The position numbers were made by a program, and so were the translations under genes. A stretch of 55,180 nucleotides of DNA. Origin: Firmicutes bacterium HGW-Firmicutes-8. Lineage in GTDB: Bacteria > Bacillota > Thermincolia > Thermincolales > UBA2595. The notes below the pieces were generated by a model. The model was not told where the DNA came from, did no database searches, and saw only the letters and a list, made by a program, of their open reading frames with translations. Shown here in pieces: positions 27,710 through 35,693 of the stretch (position 1 is the first letter of the stretch; each line of letters begins with the position of its first letter). Location: NCBI GenBank assembly GCA_002840165.1, contig PGZN01000009.1:1-55180 (forward strand). The letters run 5' to 3'.

Positions 27710-28633
27710 ATGTTGAGTTTGCGTCAATTAAAGGCTTTTGTTACCGTAGCGGAAACCAGGAGCTTTACGAAGGCAGCAAAGATTCTTTATCTGACTCAAC
27801 CGGCCGTAAGCGCTCAGCTTAAGGCCCTGGAGGACCGGCTTGGAGTACAGCTGATGGAACGGAATGACAAGACGATTTTGATGACAGAGGCCGGCCAATT
27901 ACTATATGAAGAGTCACAAAAAATACTTTCATTATACGATGGTCTTAAGGAAGCAATTGATGAACTGAGGGGTGTTCGCCGCGGAAAGCTGCTGCTTGCC
28001 GCCAGCAATATACCTGGAGAATATATTCTGCCGAAACTGATAGGTGATTTCAGCAGGATCTACCCCGGGGTGGAGACAATTCTTAAAATATCGGATACAG
28101 GCATGGTCGCAGAAGAGCTCCTAAAAAAGACAGTAGATATTGGAATAATTGGAGCGGCAGTAAAAAGTGAGACCCTTCATCTGCAGGAATTTATTTCTGA
28201 CGAGTTAATCATAGTGAGCGCTCCCTATGACGGGGATAGGGATAAAGAGATAAGTCTGACGGAACTCGTTGAGTCAGATTTTATTTTAAGAGAATTAGAG
28301 TCAGGGACCCGGATGTTTTTTTACAACAGACTAAAGGAATTGGGAATTGAGCCCAGGAAACTGAATATAGTCATGGAATTGGGAAGCACGAGAGCAATCA
28401 TAACTGCTGTGGAAAGCGGCCTTGGAATCAGTATAGTCTCCCGGCTGGCCGCGCAGGATGCCCTTTCCCTGGGCAAAATACGCGAAATTAAATTAAAAAA
28501 CGCTACCTTCCATCGTTGCCTCTATTTGGCCTGGAATAAGAACAAGTATCAAAGTTATACATCAAGGGCATTCATCAAGTTTATTGAAACCCAAAAGAAG
28601 TTAATTCAGACAAAGAAACGGAGCAATCTTTAA
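27710..28633 (+). CDS. LysR family transcriptional regulator
   Basis: A 307-residue LysR-type regulator: N-terminal winged helix (SLRQLKAFVTVAETRSFTKA then AKILYLTQPAVSAQLKALE) and a two-lobed periplasmic-binding-protein-like effector domain from ~90. The C-terminal part resembles the CysB/CysL-type group (sulfur or nitrogen assimilation) but the effector cannot be told from sequence. ATG 27710 lies about six bases after GGGGTG. The next gene starts on its stop codon (TTTAATG), so the regulator and the membrane protein form one unit. Confidence 0.9.
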   Translation: MLSLRQLKAFVTVAETRSFTKAAKILYLTQPAVSAQLKALEDRLGVQLMERNDKTILMTEAGQLLYEESQKILSLYDGLKEAIDELRGVRRGKLLLAASNIPGEYILPKLIGDFSRIYPGVETILKISDTGMVAEELLKKTVDIGIIGAAVKSETLHLQEFISDELIIVSAPYDGDRDKEISLTELVESDFILRELESGTRMFFYNRLKELGIEPRKLNIVMELGSTRAIITAVESGLGISIVSRLAAQDALSLGKIREIKLKNATFHRCLYLAWNKNKYQSYTSRAFIKFIETQKKLIQTKKRSNL

Positions 28634-29127
28634 TGAAAAAACTGCATCTGCTGTGGCGAGCGGTTGTATTTGTTACAAGAGATATGTTTATCGGTTTTAT
28701 AATTGGTGTTTGTGCTGCAGTCCTGCTGTCGAAGGTAAATCCCGGTACCCATCGGGTGGTGGCTTTGTTGATACCGGTCGGAGTTTTGGCAGGTATCTTT
28801 AAAGGGATAACCAAATTTATCTTTCTAAATATATTCAGCGCCCTGCCAAGTAAAGGAAACAGGTATAATTACCCAAAGTTTAAACTGCTCATTTTATGGG
28901 GTTTCCTCCTGTTTGGCGCTCTAAGTTTCAGTTACGGGCTGAATCTTAAATTATGGTTTTCCGAACCCTCGCGATTGTTGATGGAAAATATTTTTCTCAG
29001 CAGTTGGGGAACCAATATGTGGGTTGTTTTGGCCGGTTTAATTTCTACAGCCGGTATATTGGCCCACTTTTACGAACCACCTTATAATGAGGATGAGTTC
29101 CTGCCTCCCGAGGCTGAGGCTGAATAA
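28633..29127 (+). CDS. hypothetical membrane protein coupled to the LysR gene
   Basis: A 164-residue protein with about four transmembrane segments (~residues 15-33, 40-58, 86-104 and 128-146) and an acidic C-terminal tail (NEDEFLPPEAEAE). No family recognised. Its ATG overlaps the LysR stop. It might be the transported or regulated partner of that regulator, which is inference from coupling only. Confidence 0.65.
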   Translation: MKKLHLLWRAVVFVTRDMFIGFIIGVCAAVLLSKVNPGTHRVVALLIPVGVLAGIFKGITKFIFLNIFSALPSKGNRYNYPKFKLLILWGFLLFGALSFSYGLNLKLWFSEPSRLLMENIFLSSWGTNMWVVLAGLISTAGILAHFYEPPYNEDEFLPPEAEAE

Positions 29128-29180
29128 ATCTAATAATTACCACTTCCTTGGAGATAATAGTCCAAAAAGGGGTGGTAAAC

Positions 29181-29330
29181 ATGACCAGTATCCCGTGTTT
29201 TGCCAATTGTACGCATGCCCGGGACGGGGAATGTGTATTGGATGTCATCAGCAGTGACAGGCTCGGGGAAACAGAATGTGCCTGCGAGTTTTACAAAAAG
29301 AAAGACCTAACCCAGAACTCCCCGGAATAA
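29181..29330 (+). CDS. 49-residue cysteine-rich protein
   Basis: A 49-residue protein beginning MTSIPCFANCTHARDGECVL, with five Cys in a pattern (C-3x-C-7x-C ... C-1x-C) common in short Cys-rich, probably zinc-binding proteins of Clostridia. Start chosen at ATG 29181, preceded by AGGGGTGG; the longer frame from 29148 lacks a ribosome binding site. Function unknown. Confidence 0.6.
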   Translation: MTSIPCFANCTHARDGECVLDVISSDRLGETECACEFYKKKDLTQNSPE

Positions 29331-29350
29331 TTATCATAAAGAAATTTGTT

Positions 29351-29378
29351 AGGCCGTCCGGCAAGGACAGCCTTTTTC
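29351..29378 (+). terminator. terminator after the Cys-rich gene
   Basis: AGGCCGTCC pairs with GGACAGCCT (one mismatch) around a GGCAA loop and is followed by T5. Confidence 0.65.
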
Positions 29379-29422
29379 TTGACCGGAATTTCGCCATATT
29401 GAAAATAAAAGGTGGTTGGCTG

Positions 29423-30079
29423 GTGAAACGGAACCAAAAAGGTGTCATTATCAGCATAATCTTTATAGCGGTGGCGATATCTGGGCTTTACCAGCACAAA
29501 CCAGTTTCCCTGAAAGACATATCAACAGTTGAGGGTTTTGTCACCTATGCCGGGTCTTTTGGACCTGTAATGCCCCTGTTTACATTTGTCGTCACAATAA
29601 TTCAGGCTGTTGTGCCGGTTATTCCTTTTGTCATCCTGTGCAGCGCCAATGGCCTGCTCTTCGGGCTGACCAAGGGTATAATAATAACAATGATCGGCAC
29701 ACTTGCCGGCGCCTCCATCACATTTTTCGTTTCCAGGCAGCTGGGATATGAATGGGCAGTTAAGAGGTATGAGCAGAGCCGGCTGCGGAATATTGCCAGG
29801 ATGAACGGCCCGCGAGGATTTTTAGTCATCCTGACCCTTAGGCTTCTGCCCTACTTTCCGGCTCCGGTAATAAATGTTTCGGCCGGAGTCAGCCAAATCA
29901 GTTTTTGGTCATTCCTGGCCGCCTCAGCACTTGGAAAACTGCCGTTTGTATTAGGTTATGCCCTGTTGGGGTACAGCCTTCTGCACAGTAAAAACTACAT
30001 CCTGGGGGCAGTTATTGTATTGTCAATTATTGTTGTTCCCTATTTGGTTGAAAAATTCTTCCAGAAAGCAGGAGAATAA
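29423..30079 (+). CDS. TVP38/TMEM64 (VTT/DedA-like) membrane protein
   Basis: A 218-residue integral membrane protein of the TVP38/TMEM64 family (SNARE-associated, VTT domain), related to DedA proteins and thought to act in lipid handling. The family core is visible: a Pro-rich VPVIPFVILCSANGLLFG, then GTLAGASITFFVSRQLGYEW, then LVILTLRLLPYFPAPVINVS and GVSQISFWSFLAASALGKLP. GTG 29423 is eight bases after AAAGGTGG; upstream codons in the frame cross a terminator and are not used. The zinc-ribbon gene follows immediately. Confidence 0.85.
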   Translation: MKRNQKGVIISIIFIAVAISGLYQHKPVSLKDISTVEGFVTYAGSFGPVMPLFTFVVTIIQAVVPVIPFVILCSANGLLFGLTKGIIITMIGTLAGASITFFVSRQLGYEWAVKRYEQSRLRNIARMNGPRGFLVILTLRLLPYFPAPVINVSAGVSQISFWSFLAASALGKLPFVLGYALLGYSLLHSKNYILGAVIVLSIIVVPYLVEKFFQKAGE

Positions 30080-30080
30080 T

Positions 30081-30377
30081 ATGCATATTACTAGGTGTGC
30101 GGTATGTAAAAAACCGGCATATACCAACAGCGTAATGGGAAAGAAAGAGAGAAAGTGGCTCTGTCCAGCCTGTAAAAAGAAATTTCAAGAAAAAACATTA
30201 ACAGTACAGGACCCGCAGGTTGGTGAAATATGCCGGAAATGTAAAAAGAAGAATATCGGGCAGTGCCGGTTCTCGGCTTACCAACGCCAAAGTATAACTG
30301 CATGCAGTGATTATGAAGGGAAAAATACCGAACACGAGAAGAGGAGATGGGCGAAGTTTGAAACCGAAGAGAACTGA
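30081..30377 (+). CDS. zinc-ribbon protein
   Basis: A 98-residue basic protein with two Cys pairs near the N-terminus (CAVC and CPAC) and further cysteines (CRKCKKKNIGQCRF), suggesting one or two zinc ribbons. ATG 30081 is preceded by GGAGA and starts one base after the VTT gene stop. Its 3' end overlaps the start of the glycosylase gene. No function known; it could bind nucleic acid. Confidence 0.6.
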   Translation: MHITRCAVCKKPAYTNSVMGKKERKWLCPACKKKFQEKTLTVQDPQVGEICRKCKKKNIGQCRFSAYQRQSITACSDYEGKNTEHEKRRWAKFETEEN

Positions 30378-31032
30378 CATCTCCAGGCTCAGAGTAATAT
30401 TCGGAAAAATGAATGAACATTTTGGTCCGCGAAACTGGTGGCCCGGTGAAACTGCTTTTGAAATCTGCATAGGCGCGATCTTAACTCAAAGCGTATCCTG
30501 GCGAAACGTTGCCAAGGCGATTAACAACTTAAAAACCGCGGGACTGCTTGATTTACAGACGATGCATCAAAGCCCGGCAGAAGAAATAGAAAACTGCATT
30601 GTACCTACGATGTACTACCGGGCGAAGACCAGGAAATTAAAAGCCTTTGTGGACCACATAGTCCAAAACTACAATGGACATCTGGAATTAATGCTGCAAA
30701 AGGACGTTCAGACACTCCGTAAAGAACTGCTTAACATTTACGGTATCGGGCCTGAAACGGCAGACAGCATCATCTTATATGCCGCCGGGAAGCCGGTCTT
30801 TGTCGTAGATGCTTACACGAAAAGGATTTTTTCGAGACTGGGGTTCTTCCGGGAAGATATATCCTATGATGAGCTGCAGAGATATTTTATGCAGACCCTG
30901 CCGCCCGACACTCCGTTTTTTAACGAGTTTCATGCCCTTATTGTAGGTGTTGGCAACAGGTTCTGCAGTAACAAAAAACCTAAATGCCCAGAATGTCCGG
31001 TAGGCGAACTATGCGGCTTTAAAAAAAAATAA
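30358..31032 (+). CDS. endonuclease III-like HhH-GPD DNA glycosylase
   Basis: A ~224-residue HhH-GPD glycosylase for base excision repair. It opens with MNEHFGPRNWWPGETAFEIC and AILTQSVSW, typical of the MagIII/Endo III-like group. The hairpin-helix-hairpin is IYGIGPETADSIILY, followed by catalytic Asp in FVVDAYTKR. The Endo III lyase Lys is replaced by Glu (GPET), so it is probably monofunctional. The C-terminal cluster C-6x-C-2x-C-5x-C (CSNKKPKCPECPVGELC) is a [4Fe-4S] site. The start is uncertain: TTG 30358 has GAGGAG 11 bases upstream; ATG 30313 is an alternative. It overlaps the zinc-ribbon gene. Confidence 0.85.
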   Translation: MKPKRTDISRLRVIFGKMNEHFGPRNWWPGETAFEICIGAILTQSVSWRNVAKAINNLKTAGLLDLQTMHQSPAEEIENCIVPTMYYRAKTRKLKAFVDHIVQNYNGHLELMLQKDVQTLRKELLNIYGIGPETADSIILYAAGKPVFVVDAYTKRIFSRLGFFREDISYDELQRYFMQTLPPDTPFFNEFHALIVGVGNRFCSNKKPKCPECPVGELCGFKKK

Positions 31033-31137
31033 TAAGGACAATTCATTTTTCTTTTGATAACAGCATAGTATATTCTATCTCTTAAATTCTGTAAAGCATA
31101 GGTGGTCTTCAGCCTGTGTTTTTTATTTCTAATTTGT

Positions 31138-31147
31138 GGGGGGGGGG
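31138..31147 (+). repeat. G10 homopolymer tract
   Basis: Ten consecutive G, directly upstream of a short open frame. Such a tract is prone to slippage in replication and to sequencing error. Confidence 0.9.
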
Positions 31148-31154
31148 AGATACT

Positions 31155-31280
31155 ATAACTGATGACCTTATTAACCAGATTCTTGATGAGATTGGCTTGG
31201 AGTCGATAAATAATTGCGAGACCTGGGATTGGAAGAAAAAAGCTAATACCGAGAAGGAAGATGAGAAATCCAGCCACTAG
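31155..31280 (+). CDS. 41-codon acidic small ORF with uncertain start
   Basis: The frame starting ITDDLINQILDEIGLESINN, with C-terminus CETWDWKKKANTEKEDEKSS then H, looks like a real soluble peptide: amphipathic, charged and free of rare runs. It lacks an ATG. Options are ATA at 31155, five bases after GGGAG, or TTG at 31134 read through the G10 tract; a miscounted tract could hide a normal start. A terminator follows 30 bases later. Function unknown. Confidence 0.35.
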   Translation: MTDDLINQILDEIGLESINNCETWDWKKKANTEKEDEKSSH

Positions 31281-31309
31281 AAAAGTACGCAAAATGATGC
31301 AGTACAAAA

Positions 31310-31338
31310 AAAGCACCTGAAAAGGTGCTTTGGCATTT
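31310..31338. terminator. bidirectional terminator with GAAA tetraloop
   Basis: AAAGCACCT and AGGTGCTTT pair around GAAA. On the minus strand it is followed by a run of T and would end the tRNA-Arg transcript; on the plus strand TTTGGCATTTTT follows. Confidence 0.8.
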
Positions 31339-31346
31339 TTTATAGA

Positions 31347-31421
31347 TGGTGCGCCCGGTAGGAATCGAACCTACGCTCCAGGTTCCGGAGACCTGTGCTC
31401 TATCCACTGAGCTACGGGCGC
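31347..31421 (-). tRNA. tRNA-Arg(CCG)
   Basis: The minus strand folds as a standard tRNA: acceptor GCGCCCG/CGGGCGC, D stem GCTC/GAGC, anticodon stem CAGGT/ACCTG with loop CTCCGGA (anticodon CCG, reading CGG), variable loop GAGC, and T stem GTAGG/CCTAC with TTCGATT loop. The 3' CCA is encoded (31349-31347). Discriminator base is A. Confidence 0.96.
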
Positions 31422-31595
31422 ATGCTCATTTGATGAACAATAACTAATATACCTGAAAAAGAGGGTAATGTCAAGGAGAAGAGAGGGATAGGAAAGAATA
31501 TCAAAAAGGATTTAGTGAAGGGTTATAGAAGTAATAATGTATACTGCTGCGGGTTAAATATCACAATATAATCAAAACAACGGTTGGGTGATTAT

Positions 31596-32078
31596 ATGGG
31601 TATTTGTCCGGCCAACAGTGTGCAGACATATCTTCCCCTGTTTGACAAACAAAAGAAAAGGGTTGTCCTTGATTATGGTTCAGGCAACCTCCGCAATTCA
31701 CTCTACCTTCACACTCGCGGTTTTGAGGTTATTGCTGTTGACCTTCCCGGGAAGACACAGTGTTCTTCAGTCCCTGGGATAACCCTGGTCTCCCCTGATG
31801 AATTAAAAACCACCAATCTCTATATCGACGTAACTTTATGTACCTTCGTTTTAAATCTGATAGATGTTACTAAGCGCGTATCTGTTTTTGAGACAATTGC
31901 CAAAAACACAATGCAGGGTGGATACCTATTAATTGAAACAAAGGACGTCACTCTGCGTGAGCTGGATTCTCTGGCTCTCCTCCAAGGATTTGCCAGAATC
32001 CATAATGATACCGGTAGGTTTACCCAAATCGTCTTGTACCAGTTGATATTTAAAAAACAAAAAATTAGCCGCGGATGA
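31596..32078 (+). CDS. small SAM-dependent methyltransferase-like protein
   Basis: A 160-residue protein with a class I methyltransferase-like core: VVLDYGSGNLRNSLYL (motif I), VIAVDLPG (motif II) and DVTLCTFVLNLI (motif IV), then a strand/helix GGYLLIETKD. It is short for the fold, and the substrate is unknown. ATG 31596 is preceded by GGTTGGGTG; TTG 31584 is an alternative. Upstream is the divergent tRNA; downstream an inverted-repeat element begins within the stop region. Confidence 0.6.
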   Translation: MGICPANSVQTYLPLFDKQKKRVVLDYGSGNLRNSLYLHTRGFEVIAVDLPGKTQCSSVPGITLVSPDELKTTNLYIDVTLCTFVLNLIDVTKRVSVFETIAKNTMQGGYLLIETKDVTLRELDSLALLQGFARIHNDTGRFTQIVLYQLIFKKQKISRG

Positions 32079-32392
32079 CGCGGATTAACGCGGATAAATC
32101 ATCTGATTCATCTTGTTACGCGGATAATTGATTGCAAAACGCATTCTTTCTTGAGGATAATAATTTTATAAAATCATTAAATATAAAAAAACAGATTTAC
32201 CTTACAGGTATCCCAACTCCTGGTTTTCTCACCTACATGAATGTAGCCTTTGGTATTGGTCTACACTAAAGCTGCTCTTCTATTGGGTAGAAAAGTATAC
32301 TGGCATGATTGGCATCTGATTTTTCATCGTTTATTAAAATGTTTTATCCGCGTCGTTCCAATCCGCGTTATCCGCGTAATCCGCGGCTAATT
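32063..32392. mobile_element. MITE-like inverted-repeat element, copy C
   Basis: About 330 bases, no coding capacity. The left end AATTAGCCGCGGATGACGCG continues as ACGCGGAT-type decamers to ~32098; the right end (32341-32392) is the inverted version, ending ATCCGCGGCTAATT. The interior includes TATTGGGTAGAAAAGTATAC (32281-32300), shared with copies D and E. The left end overlaps the last codons of the methyltransferase gene, which could owe its stop to it. The hairpin tag follows at 32408. Confidence 0.75.
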
Positions 32393-32407
32393 TTATTTTT
32401 TGAATTT

Positions 32408-32430
32408 GATTGCAGCTTTGCTGCGTTAGG
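32408..32430 (+). repeat. GCAGC-TTT-GCTGC hairpin tag, copy C, at the mazG ribosome binding site
   Basis: GATTGCAGCTTTGCTGCGTT then AGG. Its last bases merge with the AGGGGAG ribosome binding site of the mazG-like gene, so the tag is part of that gene's leader. Confidence 0.8.
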
Positions 32431-32442
32431 GGAGTGCTTGTT

Positions 32443-32784
32443 TTGGATATTAAAGATATGCATAAGGAAGTAGATGACTGGATTGGCGGCTTTGAGGAGG
32501 GTTATTGGCATCCGCTTTCGATGCTGGCCCAGATGACAGAAGAAGTAGGTGAACTGGCCAGAGAGGTTAACCACTCATACGGCCAAAAACCAAAAAAATC
32601 TGCCGAACTGGAGGGAAATATAGCCCTGGAGCTGGCAGATATCTTATTTGTTGTTCTATGTTTCGCAAATTCTCTGGGAATAGACCTGGAAACCGCGTTT
32701 AAGATGATGATGGAAAAGTACCGCCAGAGAGATTCCGAGAGGTGGACTCCACGGAAAAACTCTAATAAACCCGACGCCGAATAA
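32443..32784 (+). CDS. MazG-like nucleotide pyrophosphohydrolase
   Basis: A 113-residue all-alpha NTP pyrophosphatase of the MazG superfamily, which hydrolyses (d)NTPs to monophosphates. The metal-binding motif EExxE...ExxD is present: MTEEVGELAREVNHSYG near residue 29 and LEGNIALELADILFVVLCFA near 55. Single-domain MazG proteins are often house-cleaning enzymes. TTG 32443 is eight bases after AGGGGAG. It overlaps the end of the convergent pgsA gene by 23 bases. Confidence 0.85.
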   Translation: MDIKDMHKEVDDWIGGFEEGYWHPLSMLAQMTEEVGELAREVNHSYGQKPKKSAELEGNIALELADILFVVLCFANSLGIDLETAFKMMMEKYRQRDSERWTPRKNSNKPDAE

Positions 32785-33283
32785 AACTGTTTATATAGTT
32801 TGCGAGGGCCAGAACAGAAGCAAAACCGGCAATCACACTAATTATTGTGCTGCCTCTAATTTCAAAGGCATAAAAGAAAAGGGCCAGGTAAATAGAAATC
32901 GTAGCTGCTTTACCGTATATGCTCGCCCCAATTTCAATTTTTTCCTTTAAAACCAAAAAGGACCCTCCCACAGCAATCACCAATTCTTTGGCCAAAATTA
33001 ATCCAACGAGCCACAACGGAAATTTCCCCACTAAGAACAGAGATGTCATAACTGTGATGACAATCAGTTTGTCAGCGGCAGGGTCGAGTATTTTTCCGAG
33101 AGGGGTTATCAGATTATATTTTCTGGCTACATACCCGTCAATCATATCGGTAATACCGGCTATTCCCAAGACCCCCATGCCAAGCAGAACGTGATTAGGA
33201 CTTGGTGACCAAAAGATCACCAAAAAGACCGGCACGAGAAAGATCCTAGCAATTGTTATCATGTTTGGCAGGTTAAAAATCAT
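32762..33283 (-). CDS. pgsA: CDP-diacylglycerol-glycerol-3-phosphate 3-phosphatidyltransferase
   Basis: A 173-residue membrane enzyme that makes phosphatidylglycerol phosphate from CDP-diacylglycerol. The CDP-alcohol phosphotransferase motif D-G-2x-A-R-8x-G-3x-D-3x-D is exact: DGYVARKYNLITPLGKILD followed by PAAD. It has about four to five hydrophobic helices. ATG 33283 (MIFNLPNMITIARI) follows AAAGGAT; the frame is open upstream to 33385 but that part does not resemble the family. With psd and pssA in this window it covers much of anionic and zwitterionic phospholipid synthesis. Confidence 0.92.
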   Translation of the reverse strand: MIFNLPNMITIARIFLVPVFLVIFWSPSPNHVLLGMGVLGIAGITDMIDGYVARKYNLITPLGKILDPAADKLIVITVMTSLFLVGKFPLWLVGLILAKELVIAVGGSFLVLKEKIEIGASIYGKAATISIYLALFFYAFEIRGSTIISVIAGFASVLALANYINSFIRRRVY

Positions 33284-33470
33284 AACATCAATCCTTTTTC
33301 CTAATACAACTATTATAAAGCAAAAATAATATTTAAAAAACCTTATTGGTAAAATATTTCCTGGACAATCCAGCCCTCCAAACATATAATCTGGTTTGAG
33401 GGGTTAAAATATTCGTGCCCGGGCAATTAATTACTGACGATTTGGAGTCACTATAGTGAGGTGGAGGGTG

Positions 33471-34394
33471 ATGGCAGATTACGAAGTTATTATCATCGGA
33501 GGAGGGCCGGCCGGTATGTCGGCCGGACTATATGCCTCGAGAGCGGCATTAAAAACCGTTTTGCTCGAAAAGTCAATGCCGGGAGGACAGGCTTCCACGA
33601 CCGATAAAATAGAAAACTACCCCGGGTTCCCGGAAGGTATACCCGGTCCTGATCTAATGCTCAGGATGGATGAACAGGCCAGGAGGTTCGGTTTGGAAAC
33701 AAAATTCACTGAAGTTCTGGCAGTAACCCAAACCCCTGAAGGAGAATTTCTAATTAAAACCTCTGACGGGGATATTACTTCCAAGACGGTTGTAATATCT
33801 ACCGGCGCACAATCAAAATCCCTGGGGGTAGCCGGGGAGGATAAATACAGCGGCAGGGGGTTATCATATTGCGCTACATGTGACGGCGCCTTTTTTCAAG
33901 GGAAAAAAGTAGCGGTGGTCGGTGGGGGAGATTCGGCGATTCAGGAAGGGATATTTCTAACCAAATTCGCCGAAAAAGTATTTATTATTCACCGCCGGGG
34001 CGAACTTAGGGCGACTAAGGTTCTCCAGGAAAAAGCCGAATCACATCCTAAAATTGAGTTCATTCTGGACTCTGTTATTACAGACATTCTCGGCAGTGAT
34101 AAGATAGAAGCTGTTAAGATAAAGAATCTCCGCACTAATGAAGTAAAAGCGGTATCAGTAGAAGGTGTATTCGTCTATATCGGTAAAGAACCGGCCAGCG
34201 GACTATTCAGAGGGTTTATTGATATTGACGAGAGGGGTTACATCACAACTGACTTAAAAATGCAGACTTCCCGCCGGGGCGTTTTTGCCGCCGGTGATGT
34301 CAGGCAGAGTCCACTGCGGCAGGTTGTTACAGCTGTGGCCGATGGGGCGGTCGCAGCCGTGTCAGCGAACGAGTATCTCGAACATCTGAAGTAA
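33471..34394 (+). CDS. trxB: thioredoxin reductase
   Basis: A 307-residue low-molecular-weight thioredoxin reductase, a flavoenzyme that reduces thioredoxin with NADPH (or ferredoxin/NADH in some Clostridia). The FAD site VIIIGGGPAGMSAGLYASRA is at the N-terminus, the redox disulfide CATCDG near residue 135, and the pyridine-nucleotide site VAVVGGGDSAIQEG follows; FAAGDVRQSPLRQVVTA closes the FAD domain. In the NAD(P) domain, HRRGELRAT carries the HRR found in NADPH-using enzymes. ATG 33471 lies behind GGAGG; the GTG at 33456 overlaps the site. Confidence 0.94.
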   Translation: MADYEVIIIGGGPAGMSAGLYASRAALKTVLLEKSMPGGQASTTDKIENYPGFPEGIPGPDLMLRMDEQARRFGLETKFTEVLAVTQTPEGEFLIKTSDGDITSKTVVISTGAQSKSLGVAGEDKYSGRGLSYCATCDGAFFQGKKVAVVGGGDSAIQEGIFLTKFAEKVFIIHRRGELRATKVLQEKAESHPKIEFILDSVITDILGSDKIEAVKIKNLRTNEVKAVSVEGVFVYIGKEPASGLFRGFIDIDERGYITTDLKMQTSRRGVFAAGDVRQSPLRQVVTAVADGAVAAVSANEYLEHLK

Positions 34395-34468
34395 TCCATA
34401 CAGCGGGGTTTGGTACGATAGTCTTATATAATTTCCACAATCGGGTAAGATAAAATCGGAGGTGGCCT

Positions 34469-34672
34469 ATGCCGGCTTATGATTTTAGATGTAAACGGTG
34501 TGAAAACAAATTTACTGTAAGGATTTCCATAAGCGAGAGGGACAAGGTTAGGTGCCCGGAATGTGACAGTTCCAGTGTTCAGCAGTTATTTACCCCATTT
34601 GCCGTAACAGTTAAGTCAGGGGACAGTCATTCCTGTGACCTGAGCTGTGGCTCAAAAACAAAGTTTGGCTGA
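34469..34672 (+). CDS. FmdB family zinc-ribbon protein
   Basis: A 67-residue FmdB/CxxC_CXXC-SSSS regulatory-type protein: MPAYDFRCKRCENKFTVRIS with CKRC and, later, CPECDSSSVQQLF, the standard zinc ribbon. Function is poorly known; homologues sit next to amidase and formamidase genes. ATG is preceded by GGAGGTGG. It stands between trxB and a terminator. Confidence 0.85.
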   Translation: MPAYDFRCKRCENKFTVRISISERDKVRCPECDSSSVQQLFTPFAVTVKSGDSHSCDLSCGSKTKFG

Positions 34673-34712
34673 GGTTAAAACTTAATTTAGAGGGCAGGAT
34701 GCCCCGATTACA

Positions 34713-34752
34713 GAAATCTTCCTAAAACACCAAACCTAGGAAGATTTCCTTT
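34713..34752 (+). terminator. terminator after fmdB-like gene
   Basis: GAAATCTTCCTA (34713-34724) pairs perfectly with 34737-34748 around a 12-base loop and is followed by CTTTT. Confidence 0.75.
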
Positions 34753-34791
34753 TGAATCAACCCGGTCGTTGAATCGGAGAGGGGGAGCCGA

Positions 34792-35271
34792 ATGAATCAA
34801 GCAGGAGAAATTCTTATTGTTGATGATGAACCTAAAATGCGCGAACTCGTTAAATTATATCTCGAACGGGATGGTTATAAGGTTACCGAAGCAGAGGACG
34901 GTGAACAGGCCCTTGCTCTGCTGCAAAAGGGGTACTATGACCTCGTCATTCTTGATATAATGATGCCAAAGGTAGACGGTCTGACGGTCTGCCGGGAAGC
35001 GAGAAAAAATATCAATACCCCTATCATCCTGTTGACTGCCAAGGGAGAGGAAATTGACCGTGTCCTCGGTTTCGAACTGGGAGCAGATGATTATGTTGTC
35101 AAACCGTTCAGCCCTAGGGAGTTGGTGGCCCGCGTTAAAGCCCTGCTGCGCCGGGTAAGCTTTAAACCTTCTGCTTCCACCGGAAATATGCTGCGGTTTC
35201 CGGGCCTGACCATAAACCACGATGCCCGAGAGGTCGAAGTTGACGGCTGCACCTTTTGGACAATGCCATGA
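34792..35271 (+). pseudogene. OmpR-family response regulator, truncated by deletion
   Basis: Residues 1-120 are a complete receiver domain: ILIVDDEPKMRELVKLYL, phospho-acceptor Asp in VILDIMMPKVDG, LLTAKGEE and VKPFSPRELVARVKALLRR. The winged-helix DNA-binding domain then starts (LTINHDAREVEVDG) but stops after ~15 residues; from about 35247 the DNA encodes the ATP-binding domain of a histidine kinase in another frame. The regulator therefore lost its DNA-binding domain. The start follows GGAGAGGGGGAG. A single deletion of well over 1 kb across the operon explains this, and so would an assembly artefact. Confidence 0.85.
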
Positions 35272-35561
35272 AATATACCCCGGATCAGGGTACTGTTGAT
35301 GTGGGCGCGGTTTCCGGTCCAACCGGAGTAGATATTTTTGTGGAAGACTCCGGACCTGGGATACCGGCAGAAGAACTCGGCCACATCTGGGAACGATTTT
35401 ATAAAGTCGACAAAGCCCGGAAGAGAGAAGCCAAAGGGGGGACCGGACTGGGCCTGGCTATTGCCAAAAATATAGTTCTCGCCCACGGGGGCGAGGTTAG
35501 TGTGACAAGTGAACTGGGGCGGGGAACAAAGTTTACTTTCAGTATTAAAAAGTTCACGTAA
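35247..35561 (+). pseudogene. histidine kinase fragment (HATPase domain only)
   Basis: The frame reads LHLLDNAMKYTPDQG (N box), VDIFVEDSGPGIP (G1), ERFYKVDKAR (F box) and GGTGLGLAIAKNIVLAHGG (G2), i.e. the last ~105 residues of a sensor kinase of the ResE/PhoR type. Sensor, HAMP and phospho-His parts are missing. It has no proper start; the apparent TTG at 35256 is inside the N box. It was originally the gene after the response regulator. Confidence 0.85.
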
Positions 35562-35589
35562 CGCGAACTTATCTTGAGTATAAAAGGTG

Positions 35590-35618
35590 AAAGAGACCCT
35601 TAAAAAAAGGTCTCTTTT
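35590..35618 (+). terminator. terminator after the kinase remnant
   Basis: AAAGAGACC pairs with GGTCTCTTT around a ten-base A-rich loop and is followed by a short run of T. Confidence 0.75.
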
Positions 35619-35693
35619 AAATGTATTTATAAATATTATAACTTATTATATAAATTAATCAGGTGTACGAGTCTTAAAAAGGGAGGTGTTGTT

